The position numbers and the translations under genes were made by a program. Below, in pieces: positions 48,688-60,479 of a stretch of DNA of 64,000 bases. Positions within the stretch are counted from its first letter, which is position 1, and each line of letters opens with the position of its first letter. The notes under the pieces were generated by a model, which worked only from the letters and a program-made list of their open reading frames with translations, searched no databases and was not told the DNA's origin. The DNA comes from Chrysopilus asiliformis (lineage: Eukaryota > Arthropoda > Insecta > Diptera > Rhagionidae): assembly GCA_964034945.1 (NCBI GenBank), contig OZ035962.1:49655931-49719930 (forward strand), written 5' to 3'.

Positions 48688-49160
48688 CCCATTAATGCCC
48701 AACGTTGCGAAAACGCTACATTTTAAAAATGATTTTTTTAAGGGATATAAATATTTTCAAATTAGAATACCACTGATAAAAAAAAACAAAAAACAAAAAA
48801 AAAATTATAGATTTTTTTTTATAAATACAATGTTTATAAGCTACAAATTTAGTACGAATTTCAAAATTTTACTCGGTCAAATTGACAGTAAAACAAATGT
48901 ATTAGTAATAATGGTTGAATATTACACGTTGTCCTAAAAGAATAGCCCCACTAATTTCTAGATCGCAGTAAAAAAAATATAAATTTTTCCATTTTTTTTT
49001 TCTTTTTCTCCTATACATGATAACGCAACATTTTATTACAAATGTACTAGCTATCAAAATTTTTTTTTCCCATTTTCTGTATTTTCATATGTATTTTAAA
49101 AAGAAATAAATGGATTTATTTGAAAAACTTAGATCATTTCATTGCTTGGTCCTTCATGGG
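48688..49160. mobile_element. piggyBac-like MITE (right arm)
   Basis: TTAA at 48684-48687 and 49161-49164. Ends CCCATTAATGCCC and CCTTCATGGG. Mate of 24988-25462. Confidence 0.6.
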
Positions 49161-49462
49161 TTAAATCGTTTCGCTTAAAAGTTTCGTCTTTGATATTCCA
49201 AAAAAAAAACGTTCTTCCAATTGCTTGTTGGGATATAAGGAAGCGGGTGAATTGGATTGGCGCGAACATCAACTTTTAATAATTTGTTGACAGTCAGTAC
49301 TTTTAAGTACCACCAACTTTAAATATTTAAATTTTTTATCCAATAATATCAACATTCTATATACTACTATATACTTCTATATACCCCGGGCGTAAATACC
49401 ACCCCCTCCATAAAATTAGTTCATGTCTTTTTTTTTAAATGCTTTCTAGAACCATTTTCAAC

Positions 49463-49796
49463 GAAAAAAAAACTCTTTAAAAACAAGTTTTATAACCTTA
49501 TACACTTTCAAAATGCACTAAAAAGTAAAAAACAAGTTTAAAGTTTCACAAAAAATGTTTTTATAAATTGTGTGTTGTTGTGAAAATATAAAGTGTGTGA
49601 CGTTGCATTTGCTCTGTAATAGCGGTTTCATACTGTGCAACGCAGCAACTTTATATTTTCACAACAACACGCAATTTATAAAAACATTTTTTGTGAAACT
49701 TTAAACTTGTTTTTTACTTTTTAGTACATTTTGAACATTTTGAAAGTGTTGAAAGTATATAAGGTTATAAAACTTGTTTTTTAAAGTGTTTTTTTT
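49463..49796. mobile_element. Foldback hairpin element, copy 3
   Basis: Mate of 24333-24686; same arms (AACAAGTTTTATAACC) and centre (GCAACGCAGCAAC). Confidence 0.7.
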
Positions 49797-50012
49797 TATT
49801 TTTTTCTTTTTAGTCTTGTACTACCCTAATTCAATACGATCTAAAAGTAGGAATACAGCATTATTAATAATTATAATAATAATAATAATTCATTTTATTT
49901 CGGTTAATACAAATATGTACACATTTACAAAATGTTTTTTTTTAAGCCTGGCATTGCCGTCAGCTCGGCAGGTAACATTTAAAATTTTATTATCTTTGAT
50001 TGCGTATATGTA

Positions 50013-50378
50013 CTACAAAAATTCTGAGATTATAAGTCTCCTGTATTCATACGATGACTTTACAAAACAATAAAGCTGTTTCCAGTTTGTGCCGTTCAAA
50101 ATTTCAATAGTTTCTTCCATCGTAAGCATTTTTTTCTTGAAGTAGATAAGTCTCTGCTGGGCGAAAATTGGACAAACACTCAAGAGATGAAAGCAGTCTT
50201 CTTTAGCCTTAAGGTTGCATAAAGAGCAGAATTGGTCGAAACTTCCATTATACGGTGTTCCGTTTAGTGCGAGAAGCTCACATCTAATCTTAAAGATTAG
50301 TGAAATTTCTTTGTAGCTTTGTAGGTCGTTGAAGTAGTTGTTTTCTCTAAGGTTGAATTCAAGTTGCGAGTACAACAT
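50013..50378 (-). pseudogene. LINE ORF2 C-terminal Cys/His region
   Basis: Contains CSLCNLKAKEDCFHLLSVCP, the CxxC...HxxxxC knuckle that ends many I/Jockey/R1 ORF2 proteins. It is out of frame with the reverse transcriptase piece, so a frameshift lies at about 50380-50420. Confidence 0.75.
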
Positions 50379-50407
50379 TCTACTTTCCGATTGGCTCGCT
50401 TTACTTA

Positions 50408-51358
50408 TCAGTGCAGTTCTATCAGAGTCCTCCCTTTTTTTATTATTTCATAAAGTTGATTTTTATTATTACTTGGGATATCCAAGTCCATGGCTATAGA
50501 TGCACCAACAGCATTTCCTAGCGTTTGCCATTTAGCCGCCCACCAGTCCTTGTTCCTTATTTCGTATAGCAACAATTTCTTGGCCAGACGCGTGTTATCA
50601 TAGTTTAGAACTTTGATTATGTAGTCCGCGTGAGTTTTTAGAGTGCCAGTGTATAGTTTAGGTAGACCGGTTTCTAGGTATATTGAATAGTTTGGCGTGT
50701 TGATAGGTAGGTTGAAAACCTTTTTCACGAAATTTCTGAGGAACTTTTCAATTGTGTCAAACTCGTCAATTCCCCAAACTTGTGCACCATAACATAGCGT
50801 TGACTTAACGACTGCATCAAAGATTTGGTACTTCGTTGAAAGAAGGATATGTTCATTGGAAAATATATTTTTCCACGTATGATTCAGCAAACTTTGACAG
50901 GTAGCAACTTTTTTCTCAAGGTGTATACTGAAATCCAACGTTGAATTTATGTAGACTCCCAGATATCTTATCTCCTTCGTGACTTCCAAACGGTTGCCGT
51001 TGAAAAACCAATTATAATTTTGCTTAAAACGGGCATTTCGTGTAAAAACCATAACTTTTGACTTATCTGTATTGATAGTTAACCCCCATTTCTTGCAATA
51101 CGCAGACAGTCGATTAATCATTAATTGGAGATTTTCAGGAGTTTCTGAGAGTAGGACGAGATCATCAGCATATAGAAGGACATTTACAATGGTATCTGCT
51201 ATTCGTATTCCACCAGGTAGTTCCGGTACAATGTCATTAATGAAGAGTGAAAACAACATAGCACTGAGTAGACATCCTTGCTTAACACCTATATCCGTTT
51301 CAATCCACTCTGAAAGATTAGAACCATCCCACACAGCTGCGCATGTTCCAGAGTACAA
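50408..51358 (-). pseudogene. LINE ORF2 reverse transcriptase, second part
   Basis: Holds GVKQGCLLSAMLFSLFIND and LLYADDLVLL (the YADD catalytic box), then the thumb region with KSKVMVF. It is in the same frame as the upstream piece; a single TAA (51395-51397) separates them. The ATG at 51358 is not needed as a start. Confidence 0.9.
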
Positions 51359-51394
51359 CTCTTTTAAAGTTCTGAGAAACTTTGTAGATAAGCC

Positions 51395-53257
51395 TTATTG
51401 TGAGAGCTTGTACAACAGTGCACTTCTATTAACTAAATCAAAGGCTGCTTTGAAGTCGACAAAAAATGCGTATACTTTTCTCTTTCTTGCTTGGAATGCT
51501 TTGATTATTGATGACAAAGAGAAGATATGGTCGATTGTTGAGTAGCTTTTTCTAAAACCCGCCTGGAGTTCAGTAAGAACATTGTTGTCATTAACCCACT
51601 TTTCCAATCTCTCAGCAAGTATTCCACAAAAGATTTTGGCTATCACATTCATGAATGAAATTCCGCGATAGTTTTCAACTTTGTCCACTATCCCTTTCTT
51701 GTGAATAGGGAAAATAACTGCCTTTTTGAATGAGGATGGGACATCAGCATTTAGGAATATTTTGTTGTAGAGTAGCTTAAGTTGATCTATTAGTGATGCA
51801 GGTGCGTTTTTAAAAAATTCGTAAGGTATACCATCTTCACCTGGAGCTTTACCATTTTTTGCTTTTAAAAGAACTGTTTCAATTTCCAAGATCGATATTT
51901 CCGAGTCAAGCGTGTTATTTATAATCTGCCGATTGGCATAAGAATATGCAAGGTTGGATTTATTCAACAGTAAATTACCAAAATAGACAGCGAGGTCATC
52001 AGCCGACACGCCAGTACCAATAACGAAATGGGTCCCATTTATCTCTTTTGCCATTTTCCAGAAATCTTTTGAGCTTTTGGTACAGCTCAAACTATAAGCT
52101 TGACTATTTTCATATTTGATTTTTTTGGTACGACATATACTTTTATATTGAGTGTTAGCTTCAATATACCAATTCCTCAGGACGTGATCGTTAGAATTTC
52201 GGCATGCGTGTAGAAGTGCAAACGATTTATCCCGGGCTCGCATACAGTCTTTGTCAAACCACTTCTGCTTAAATTTCTTACGACATGACGGGATGCTATT
52301 CTTTGCTGTTGTTCTAATAGAAGATACTAATTGTGTTGAATATGTTCCACAGTTCTCCGTGTTTTCAATCATCTGCGCAAGTAGTCCGTCTAAAGATCTT
52401 TGATAGGAGTCGGTGTCTTCACTCTTCCATTTTAGTCGCGGAAGGAGGTTTAGTTTCCTTTCGTTAATAATATTTGCGCATTTCCACTCTACAACAACTG
52501 GAAGATGATCAGAATAGGTTTTGCATTGCACTTCAAATTTACTGATTAATGCAGTCCAATTGTTATTCACTGTACAGTAGTCGATAACCGATCGTCCTTG
52601 CCCTCCGATAAATGTATGGTGTCCTTCGTAGTCTCCCTGAGTACAGCCATTTAGGACAATACTACCATAAAGCTGGAGCAATTCGAGCAATTGGGTTCCA
52701 TTTTGATTACATACGTTATCCTTTGAATTTCTGTTTGAAAGGGTAATATTGTTGTTGTTGTTTACTCGCGTACATGAAATAATTTGGTTTGCACCTATTC
52801 TCGCGTTTAGGTCGCCAATTACCATTACACTCTTATTCGACAGCACGCACATTATGTTATTGAGCTTTTCAAAATCCTCATTCCATTTGTTACAGTTTAT
52901 GTAGAATGGCACGATGTACATATAATTTTGGCTTTTTACTACTGTAGTTGCTTGAAGATCCATAAAATCATATTTTTTAAGAAGAGATGTCCTAATTCCA
53001 TAGAGAGACCCACCGCTTGCTCGACCCTTAACTGCTGTCTTTTCTGCAGTAATCCATGAAAGTTTATACCCATCAAAGAATTTAATAAATTTACAAAAGT
53101 TTTCTTTAGTTACAAATGTTTCGAATAAAAAGAAAATTTCAAAAGTTTTAACATATTTAAAAAAATCGACAAGAAAAAGTTTATTGTGCAAGCCTGATAC
53201 ATTGTATGATAGTACTCTAATTGAACAAGTAGAATTTGAGCTGACGGCACCTAACTC
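51395..53257 (-). pseudogene. LINE ORF2 endonuclease and first RT part
   Basis: The open frame runs back to the ORF1 stop without an ATG near its start. SYNVSGL and FLFETFV fit the AP-endonuclease beginning, GDLNARIG and YSDHLPVVV its active site. RT motifs follow: APGEDGIPYEFF, AVIFPIHKKG, FRKSYSTIDHI and AFFVDFKAAFD. The product would nick target DNA and prime reverse transcription. Translation must come by readthrough or re-initiation, or the TGA is damage. Confidence 0.9.
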
Positions 53258-53773
53258 TCAATCTAGTACATTTTCAGATACTTGACTCGAACCTCCTGGT
53301 ACAGCAGCGACATTTGATCCTGAATTCTTGTGACTGCGATCGTTTGACAGTCTTATTTTTCTAACAAGTGCAAAATTTATTTCGCCGAACATTTCGTGTA
53401 AAACTGCCTCTCCATTCGTATTATTGTGTAGCAATTTGTTGTTTTGTGACAAATAAAAAGACTTATCCTCAATAATCAGTGTATTGTTTTTGACCAAAAT
53501 TTTCTCGCTAGGTTTTTTTATTTTGATTTCTTTCCTATAGCCAAGTAAGATTCGACGTTTTAGTTGCATAGATTTCGTGAGGTCTCGTTGTACATAAATA
53601 CCTGTATTTTTCAATTTCGACGAGTTTTTAAGCATTTTTGTTGCCAATTCGTTGGAACCAGTGTTGAGTTTTAGTTTTATTACTGAGTTGCTTTCACTTA
53701 ACCTAGTGGGTGGTGAGATGTTTCGTGATTCCTCGTCATCCAGAAGAAGTTTAATTACACTAGAATACAGCAT
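53258..53773 (-). pseudogene. LINE ORF1-like fragment
   Basis: 171 codons, basic, with an IYVQRDLTKSMQLKRRILL segment resembling the conserved part of arthropod LINE ORF1 or linker proteins. Ends in TGA, directly followed by the ORF2 frame in the same phase. Its only ATG (53771-53773) is in the target duplication, so the true start is lost. Confidence 0.65.
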
Positions 53774-53789
53774 TAATACTCACAAAAAA

Positions 53790-55500
53790 CGGGAAAAGGA
53801 TATTTGCGTCATCCTTACAGGGCTTTCCGTTTCGAGTTTTGAAAATCTAACATCGGATTCGTGATCAGCGACCCCGAAAACCCTATAATGCCATTTTTCC
53901 CGGAAAAAATGGGAAACAGGATATTTATGTCATCCTTGCAGGACATTCCGTTTCTAATTTCGAAAATCTAACACCGGGTTCGTAATCAGCGACCCCGAAA
54001 ACCCCCTGATGCCAGTTTTTTCCGGAAAAAATGGGAAAAAGGATATTTACGTCATCCTTACAGGACCTTCCATTTCTAATTTCGAAAATCTAACACCGGA
54101 TTCGTAATCAGCGACCCCGAAAACCCTCTGATGCAAGTTTTTCCCGGAAAAAATGGGAAAAAGGATATTTACGTCATCCTTACAGGACCTTCCATTTCTA
54201 ATTTCGAAAATCTAACACCGGATTCGTAATCAGCGACCCCGAAAACCCCCTGATGCCAGTTTTTCCCGGAAAAAATGGGAAAAAGGATATTTACGTCATC
54301 CCTACAGGACCTTCCGTTTCTAATTTCGAAAATCTAACACCGGATTCGTAATCAGCGACCCCGAAAACCCCTTGATGCCAGTTTTTCCCGGAAAAAATGG
54401 GAAAAAGGATATTTGCGTTATCCTTACAGGACCTTGCGTTTCTAATTTCGAAAATCTAACACCGGATTCGTAATCAGCGACCCCGAAAACCCCCTGATGC
54501 AAGTTTTTCCCGGAAAAAATGGGAAAAAGGATATTTACGTCATCCCTACAGGACCTTCCGTTTCTAATTTCGAAAATCTAATACCGGATTCGTAATCAGC
54601 GACCCCGAAAACCCCCTGATGCCAGTTTTCTCCGGAAAAAATGGGAAAAAGGATATTTACGTCATCCTTACAGGACCTTCCGTTTCTAATTTCGAAATCC
54701 TAACACCGGATTCTAATTTCGAAAATCTAACACCGGAAAAGGATATTTGCGTCATCCTTACAGGACCTTCCGTTTCTAATTTCGAAAATCTAACACCGGA
54801 TTCGTAATCAGCGACCCCGAAAACCCCCTGATACCAGTTTTCCCGGAAAAAATGGGAAAAAGGATATTTACGTCATCCTTACAGGACCTTCCGTTTCTAA
54901 TTTCGAAAATCTAACACCGGATTCGTAATCAGCGACCCCGAAAACCCCCTGATGCCAGTTTTTCCCGGAAAAAAATGGGAAAAAGGATATTTACGTCATC
55001 CTTACAGGACCTTGCGTTTCTAATTTCGAAAATCTAACACCGGATTCGTAATCAGCGACCCCGAAAACCCCTTGATACCAGTTTTCCCGGAAAAAATGGG
55101 AAAAAGGATATTTACGTCATTCTTACAGGACCTTCCGTTTCTAATTTCGAAAATCTAATACCGGATTCGTAATCAGCGACCCCGAAAACCCCCTGATGCC
55201 AGTTTTTCCCGGAACAAATGGGAAAAATGATATTTACGTCATCCTTACAGGACCTTACGTTTCTAATTTCGAAAATCTAACACCGTATTCGTAATCAGCG
55301 ACCCCGAAAACCCCCTAATGCCAGTTTTTCCCGGAAAAAAATGGAAAAAGGATATTTGCGTTACAGGACCTTCCGTTTCTAATTTCGAAAATCTAACACC
55401 GGATTCGTAATCAGCGACCCCGAAAACCCCTGATGCCAGTTTTTCCCGGAAAAAATGGAAAAAAGAATATTTGCGTTATCCTTACAGGACCTTCCATTAT
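53790..55500 (+). repeat. 122-bp satellite array, about 14 units
   Basis: Units contain AGGACCTTCCGTTTC and CGACCCCGAAAACCCCC. It ends in the leader (55490-55740) that mirrors 23670-23870. The array is about four times longer than its partner in the left arm. Confidence 0.9.
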
Positions 55501-55775
55501 CCTTACAAGAATGGAGTAGTAAAAATATTGAACTATCACCGGAACAACGCAAGGTGACAAAATTTCATCTTCCTAGGTTGCATAGTTTCGGAGATATAAG
55601 GTTCCAAAGATTCCAGAGATAGACTCATAGCCAGCTAGGTAGCCAGCCAGGTCGCGACAAATCAACTTAATAGAAAGTGTATAAAAAAAGTCATGGTTAT
55701 TGATTTATTGGTGTCACTTCCTGGTCCACAAAGGGTTAAAAGCACAATTCATATAAAAAATGCAAAAAAGATATT

Positions 55776-55838
55776 GGATGGGAATCGAACTCACACCCCG
55801 GTCCCTAATCCATCGTCTTCTCCTCTACACCCCACATT
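55776..55838 (-). repeat. tRNA-like segment in the right arm
   Basis: Mate of 20003-20065; GGGAATCGAACTC is the B box in complement. Not a working tRNA. Confidence 0.5.
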
Positions 55839-56619
55839 CACTTAAAAGAGTTTGGGTTAAGATTCAATACTTGCTGTGTAATTGACGTTGAAAGGTTTGA
55901 GTTATTTTTAAAATTAATTTATCAATTGTTTCATAAAGGTTCACATCTTGGGAAAAAAGTAAACTTGGAATTGATCCAAGACTCACACCACACTCGAGAA
56001 AAGCTCAAACCGATTTTTTTTAGAATCTGTTTTTCAAAAATCTGAGATTTCGGGAGGCTAAAACTCGGAAATTAATAGTTTTTGAAACAGCATGGCAATG
56101 GAAATGAGTGTATTTCGGTATAAATTTTACATTCCCGTTGCCATTCTCGTGTTAGCAGGTGATTTTGTCCTGCTTAAGAAACGCAGGGCAGGTTTATACT
56201 GCCCTGCGTATGAAATGCAGGGCAAATAAATAATTGTCCTGTGTAAGAAACGTTTCTTATGCCGTTTTGCAATATTTCAAAAACTATTAATTTTAGAAAT
56301 AGCAGGGCAACGGGTTTCTTATTTTTTCATCAAAACCCACTATTTTTGATTGACATGCAAGCAGCATGGCAAAACTTGCCCTGCGTATGAAATAGACGTA
56401 AATATTAGTTATTAGCCAGATTGTGAAATAACAAAAAAATTTTTTTTTGAGGAAACGGTATTTTTGTCGACATTTGGATTGTAGCTCTCTAGTTACTGAC
56501 CAGCATACCCCGGTATGTAAGTCAAAATTTATTAGATAAATGTGGTTGGAAAGCTAGATTTTTATTTTTTCATATTATTTATTGCAAAATTAGAAAAATT
56601 ATAGAACATACATCAAAGT

Positions 56620-57042
56620 TCATAAATTTTGGCATTGCAAGCATTTAGTTACATCTATGGAATGTTTTTGGCACTGCCCACAGGCCTTACGAGTTGGTCT
56701 ACGTTTTGGACAAAGATAGCAGTTCCCCTTATGTTTGATACGTCCTGTATTATCACGCTCTTCATTAGTTGCTGAAGAACTTGCGGAAGTAGTATAAGTG
56801 ACACTCCTCAATTCATGACCCAACATGGCTTCTATGGCATTTTTGGTGCTAAAGTGTCGCATTATTTGAGGATTTTCTGATCGCTCTTGAATTGCTGGCA
56901 TTACTAAATGTTCAGATAATTGCTGCAAGAATTTACGTCTGCGATTTGTGGAGTTTTTCAGATGCGGGTTATGTTCCAAATAGATTATATAGGCTGCTAA
57001 TGCTGCCACATCCAAAATGTTGTAAAAAAGGCTAACGGCCAT
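56620..57042 (-). pseudogene. piggyBac transposase C-terminal end
   Basis: FYNILDVAALAAYIIY followed by a Cys-rich finger (CYLC, CGQC, CLQC) is the C-terminal part of piggyBac transposases, used for end binding. Upstream on minus (57043-57150) another frame reads GVNNMDKLF and TNRWPLA, showing a frameshift at a T-run near 57030. The catalytic Asp region is absent. Confidence 0.85.
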
Positions 57043-57229
57043 CGATTTGTTCGTCTTTGAGATGAATATTCACCAAACAATTTATCCATGTTGTTTACTC
57101 CACTTTTCGTTTTATTGTAATGTGTTCTTGTTTTGCATGATTTTCCGCATTCCATGCTGCGTAACTTTGGGTACCTTTACGATTAGTCTCTCGAATAATG
57201 ATGTTACAAATTTCTCTAGACAGCAGTAG

Positions 57230-59706
57230 CAAAAACAATGTATAACCGAGACAATTCAAATCGAACAACTCATTTTAGAAGAAGCATGAATTTCTCAATC
57301 AAAAACTCGATACCCCATCGCCACGTGTTCAGCTAAGGCACAAACCAAAACTCGATACCCCATCGCCACGTGTTCAGCTAAGGCAGAAAATACTCGCGTC
57401 ACTTAAAAGCACAGTAGACACAAAAGTTTGCGCTGTTGTCTAATATGCATTCGTCCATAGCAGTCGTCCATTTCCACTGAAAACAAAAAAAGACTAACAT
57501 TTTGAAGTAAAAAAAATGCTCGAGCTATGGTTTTTTCCATTTTTAAAACTTGCTGGTGAATTCCATACCAACTCATACTCGACTTGTATGGACCTTGGAA
57601 GTCACCTCTGTTTTTTTAACTTTTTTCATTTGGATGTTGTTAGGGACCTAAAAAAAAAGTTACCCGTATTTTTTTGTTTGACGGAATAACGTCCGGTAGG
57701 CGGAGGGGAGGGGGTCAAAGTCGGCGAAAACTGGAAATCACAAAAACTTTAAAAATTTGTAACTTCTGAACGGCTCTACCGATTGAGATGATATTAAACA
57801 TTTTGGACAGGTAATTAAATTTCGTTGTCACAAAAAATATTTTTTGATTCCCTCCCCCTCACCGTCATATTGTAAATGTCAATTTAGGGATAAAATTTAA
57901 AATATCTCGAGAAATGCATTTTTTTTCTTTTGAATTTTTTTCTGTAAATACCTACTATTATACCACACAAATTCGCTAAATAAAATTTGGGGGTAAATGC
58001 GTTGTTGATTTTAAAAAAAAAATTCAAAAAAATTGAATACATGAAAATTTTATATATTTGACTGATTTTCGATTGGTTTTTATGTTTTATGTACATAATA
58101 TTAATGCAAAAATTTTAGGAGATTGAAATTAATTATAAATGCATTTAAAAGAAAAAGTTTTAAATATATCACCATTAAAATTTATTTTTATTTTGAGAAA
58201 GTTTCCGTCTTGAATAAATCCGTGAAAATTTTGAGTTCCTGGAAGTGTTTTGAAACTTCCAAACCTTCTTTGAAGTTGTTGTTTTACCTCATATTATCTC
58301 TGTGTTACAAATTAAAAAGCTGTTTGTATATTTAGGCTTTTTGTCCAAGCTCTCAAATCTTGAGCCTTTGTTATAGTTTGGCTGTACTCATTTGTTAAAC
58401 TGGCTCTCGTGGCCATTCTTTTCACTGTTTCACCGATGCCGTCGCACGGATCTTTTCCGTGTGCTATTGTATGAAAATGCCATTCGCAATCTATATTGAA
58501 ATCTTCCTTATGATGTAGAATGTTTATGATTTTTTTTGTTTTTATACTGGGCTGGTGCGCCATCCGAAATGTAATTTATTTTTGAAATAATCGAACAATT
58601 TTTACATGTATGTATCATGATAGTGTGTCAGTGAATTTGAGAATATAAGGTAAAATAACAACTTCAAAGAAGGTTTGAAAGTGTCAAAACACTTCCAGGA
58701 ACTCAAAATTTTCACGGATTTATTCAAGTAGGAAATTTTCTCAAAATAAAAATAAATTTTAATGGTGATATATTTAAAACTTTTTCTTTTAAATGCATTT
58801 ATAATTAATTTCAATCTCCTAAAATTTTTGCATTAATATTATGTACATAAAACATAAAAACCAATCGAAAATCAGTCAAATATATAAAATTTTCATGTAT
58901 TCAATTTTTTTGAATTTTTTTTAAAAATCAACAACGCATTTACCCCCAAATTTTATTTAGCGAATTTGTGTGGTATAATAGTAGGTATTTACAGAAAAAA
59001 ATTCAAAAGAAAAAAAATGCCTTTCTCGAGATATTTTAAATTTTGTCACTAAATTGAATTTTACAATATGAAAGTGAGGGGGAGGGAGTTAAAAAGTATT
59101 TTTGTGTGACAAGGTAATTTAATTACCTTTCCAAAATGTTCAATATCATCTCAATCGGTAAAGCCGTTCAGAAGTTACAAATTTTTAAAGTTTTTGTGAT
59201 TTCCAGTTTTCGCCGACTTTGACCCCCTCCCCTCCGCCTACCGGACGTTATTCCGTCAAACAAAAAAATACGGGTAACTTTTTTTTAGGTCCCTAACAAC
59301 ATCCAAATGAAAAAAGTTAAAAAAACAGAGGTGACTTCCAAGGTCCATACAAGTCGAGTATGAGTTGGTATGGAATTCACCAGCAAGTTTTAAAAATGGA
59401 AAAAACCATAGCTCGAGCATTTTTTTTACTTCAAAATGTTAGTCTTTTTTTGTTTTCAGTGGAAATGGACGACTGCTATGGACGAATGCATATTAGACAA
59501 CAGCGCAAACTTTTGTGTCTACTGTGCTTTTAAGTGACGCGAGTATTTTCTGCCTTAGCTGAACACGTGGCGATGGGGTATCGAGTTTTGGTTTGTGCCT
59601 TAGCTGAACACGTGGCGATGGGGTATCGAGTTTTTGATTGAGAAATTCATGCTTCTTCTAAAATGAGTTGTTCGATTTGAATCGTCTCGGTTATACATTG
59701 TTTTTG
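57230..59706. mobile_element. 2.5-kb foldback element in the piggyBac gene
   Basis: Inverted arms of about 1.07 kb (57230-58300, 58640-59706) start CAAAAACAATGTATAACC. GCAGTAG is duplicated on both sides (57223-57229, 59707-59713). Each arm has a tandem 46-bp-type repeat with CACGTGTTCAGC. The spacer holds one frame of foreign origin (58312-58563). Confidence 0.85.
58312..58563 (-). pseudogene. Fragment of an unidentified transposon protein
   Basis: 83 codons with WHFHTIAHGKDPCDGIGETV and KRMATRASL, a pattern I associate with repeated invertebrate transposon-borne proteins but cannot name. It fills most of the foldback spacer, so it may be the last trace of the protein once carried by the parent element. 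Confidence 0.5.
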
Positions 59707-60213
59707 GCAGTAGTTTGAATGTATCCACCATGGTTAGACCAAATGTTTTTCTTGTTGGTCCAGGTGTGACCGACTTGAAAACATTATGACGTAGATTTCT
59801 TCGAAGTTGTGGGAAAACTTCACTCCACACTGTTTGCTCTTTTACTTTGTATTCATTAGGTATTGGCTGCTCCTGAGACTCATTTTCTGGTTCCTCCGGC
59901 TCATCATTGCCATCAGCATCAGACTCATCCTCCGTATCGTACTCTGGCAATTGTGGTTGTTCAGCATCCGACTCTTCATCATTCGGTGGCACTTCTTCAT
60001 CATTCGGTGGCACTTCTTCACCACTCCCAAACCTATGAACTTCACCTTCATCCTATTGACAATTCTTCTTACAACCTATATCAAATATATATGTATATGT
60101 TATACCTCAGAATCTATTTCCAACATCTCCTCCACTTTACTTCTGATATAATTCTCTTTATCTCCATGAGACAAACTGACTACTTGTCGAGGTGTTAACC
60201 ACTTACCATCCAT
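59707..60213 (-). pseudogene. piggyBac transposase N-terminal end, two exons
   Basis: Exon 1 is 60213-60106 (starts MDGKWLTPRQV) and exon 2 starts at 60052, across a 53-nt GT-AG intron. The acidic region includes a duplicated VPPNDEE. It is followed by TPGPTRKTFG and MVDTFKLL, matching the start of the piggyBac DDE domain. Coding continues across the foldback insertion (57222 downwards) through ETNRKGTQSY, then jumps to the C-terminal end. An internal deletion has therefore removed the catalytic core. Confidence 0.75.
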
Positions 60214-60479
60214 TTTTATTTTAGGAAAAACGCACTTTTAATTACGATCTTTATTACTCGGGATTCGAAAAAAATACTAACTAAATAAATGCGTTGGGCG
60301 GTATTTGTTATTATAAATTACTAATTTTTAAGTAACTGTTATGTATAGAAGACAAAGTAAAGAAAGGATAACAAAACTAATTTCTATAGAACAATGAATG
60401 AAACTTCCATAGAAAATATAAGTGCATACCCGGGTATGTTGGTTGGTATTTAACGTTGATAGATTTGGTTGGTAACACA

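Larger units (their letters stand above)
49864..53762 (-). mobile_element. Non-LTR retrotransposon (I/Jockey-type), 3.9 kb
   Basis: A 13-bp duplication GAATACAGCATTA flanks it (49851-49863 and 53763-53775). The left giant arm shows the empty site at about 24280-24310. The 3' end on minus is a run of ATT/TAA-type repeats. It encodes ORF1-like protein, endonuclease, reverse transcriptase and a Cys/His end, in that order. The 5' end is probably truncated because the ORF1 ATG falls in the target duplication. Confidence 0.92.
42917..56400 (-). repeat. Right arm of the giant inverted repeat
   Basis: About 13.5 kb, inverse mate of 19384-34077. It carries transposase exons 1-3 and part of 4 in their coding context. 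It has gained a 2.1-kb cluster of nested elements (44164-46290) and a LINE (49864-53762). No clear duplication was found at the outer edges: homology ends at GAAATAGACGT on the right and at its complement on the left. Confidence 0.9.
56497..60449 (-). mobile_element. piggyBac-like relic
   Basis: Ends share CATACCC(C/G)GGTATG: 56504-56515 on the left and 60425-60437 on the right. TTAA follows at 60450-60453; the left counterpart is TTAC (56493-56496), one mutation away. Inside are the N- and C-terminal ends of a piggyBac transposase with the catalytic middle missing, split by a foldback element. Confidence 0.7.
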
